From Ottelia alismoides (taxonomy: Eukaryota > Streptophyta > Magnoliopsida > Alismatales > Hydrocharitaceae), in contig JAZKJV010011400.1 in the NCBI GenBank assembly GCA_037367405.1, positions 248,001 to 312,000 of the forward strand: a stretch of 64,000 nucleotides of DNA. The letters are read 5' to 3'. Shown here in pieces: positions 63,895-64,000 of this stretch (the first letter of the stretch is position 1; every line of letters starts with the position of its first letter). The notes beneath the pieces were generated by a model that was not told the origin of the DNA, did no database searches, and saw only the letters and a list, made by a program, of their open reading frames with translations. The position numbers and the translations under genes are program-made.

Positions 63895-64000
63895 TTAGCT
63901 GGACAGCGCCACTGGGCAAGCGGGGCAAGCTCACTGGATGAAGTTTTCGTAGCCGCCGCTGCCACCGCTGCCAAGCGGTGGAGAACGTTAACTTTCGCGT
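63895..64000. repeat. MITE-like repeat, inverted copy cut by the window end
   Basis: It begins TTAGCTGGACAGCGCCACTGGGCAAGC and is the reverse complement of the right half of the copy at 40047-40166, including ACTTTCGCGT at the window edge. Confidence 0.8.

Overview
The window looks like the chromosome of a planctomycete, probably near the Pirellulaceae. The evidence is a DUF1559 prepilin-like protein next to a small carboxypeptidase-regulatory-like lipoprotein, a Cys-type sulfatase, two very large delta-60/RTX surface proteins, a DUF1570 protein, and many small membrane proteins with an 'NPY-x-P' motif. No taxonomic search could be run.

Left end (1-6.0 kb): two IS21-family elements (istA/istB pairs). 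The second sits against the 3' half of a broken IS110-type transposase gene.

6.9-27.0 kb: a large chromosomal integron. I count 33 attC-like sites of about 85-92 bp, one every 300-1000 bp. Each is an imperfect palindrome bounded by AACG on the left and GTT on the right. The sites delimit 33 cassettes; nearly all cassette genes lie on the minus strand and read away from a plus-strand intI at 26.08 kb. Between intI and the first cassette are an attI-like junction and a good minus-strand cassette promoter (-35 and -10 separated by 17 bp). intI is a pseudogene: it has an in-frame TAA and lacks the catalytic half. Cargo includes small membrane proteins, two N-terminally anchored LRR-like proteins, a DMP19-like protein, a ChaN/Ere-like secreted protein, a HicBA module, an inverted MazF/PemK-type module, and many unknowns. 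Nine cassettes are copies of one ORF-less, CATG-rich element with 17-bp terminal inverted repeats.

27-29.6 kb: lipoprotein, DUF1559 protein, and a rhodanese with a membrane tail. 30.0-35.05 kb, divergent from the rhodanese: two tandem family 2 encapsulin shell genes, each with an inserted cyclic-nucleotide-binding-like domain, then a SufS-type cysteine desulfurase with a disordered N-terminal extension of about 240 residues. This reads as a two-shell sulfur-metabolism nanocompartment operon.

35-50 kb: serine hydrolase, sulfatase, a group II intron inserted in a MITE-like repeat, and two paralogous delta-60/RTX giants separated by a REP-associated transposase (RAYT). 50-64 kb: mostly housekeeping genes: CstA, a Ser/Thr kinase, KsgA, riboflavin synthase, enolase, an M20 amidohydrolase, a DUF1570 protein, MutS, tRNA-Glu with a terminator, and an unknown protein. 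Dispersed palindromic repeats fill several intergenic gaps.
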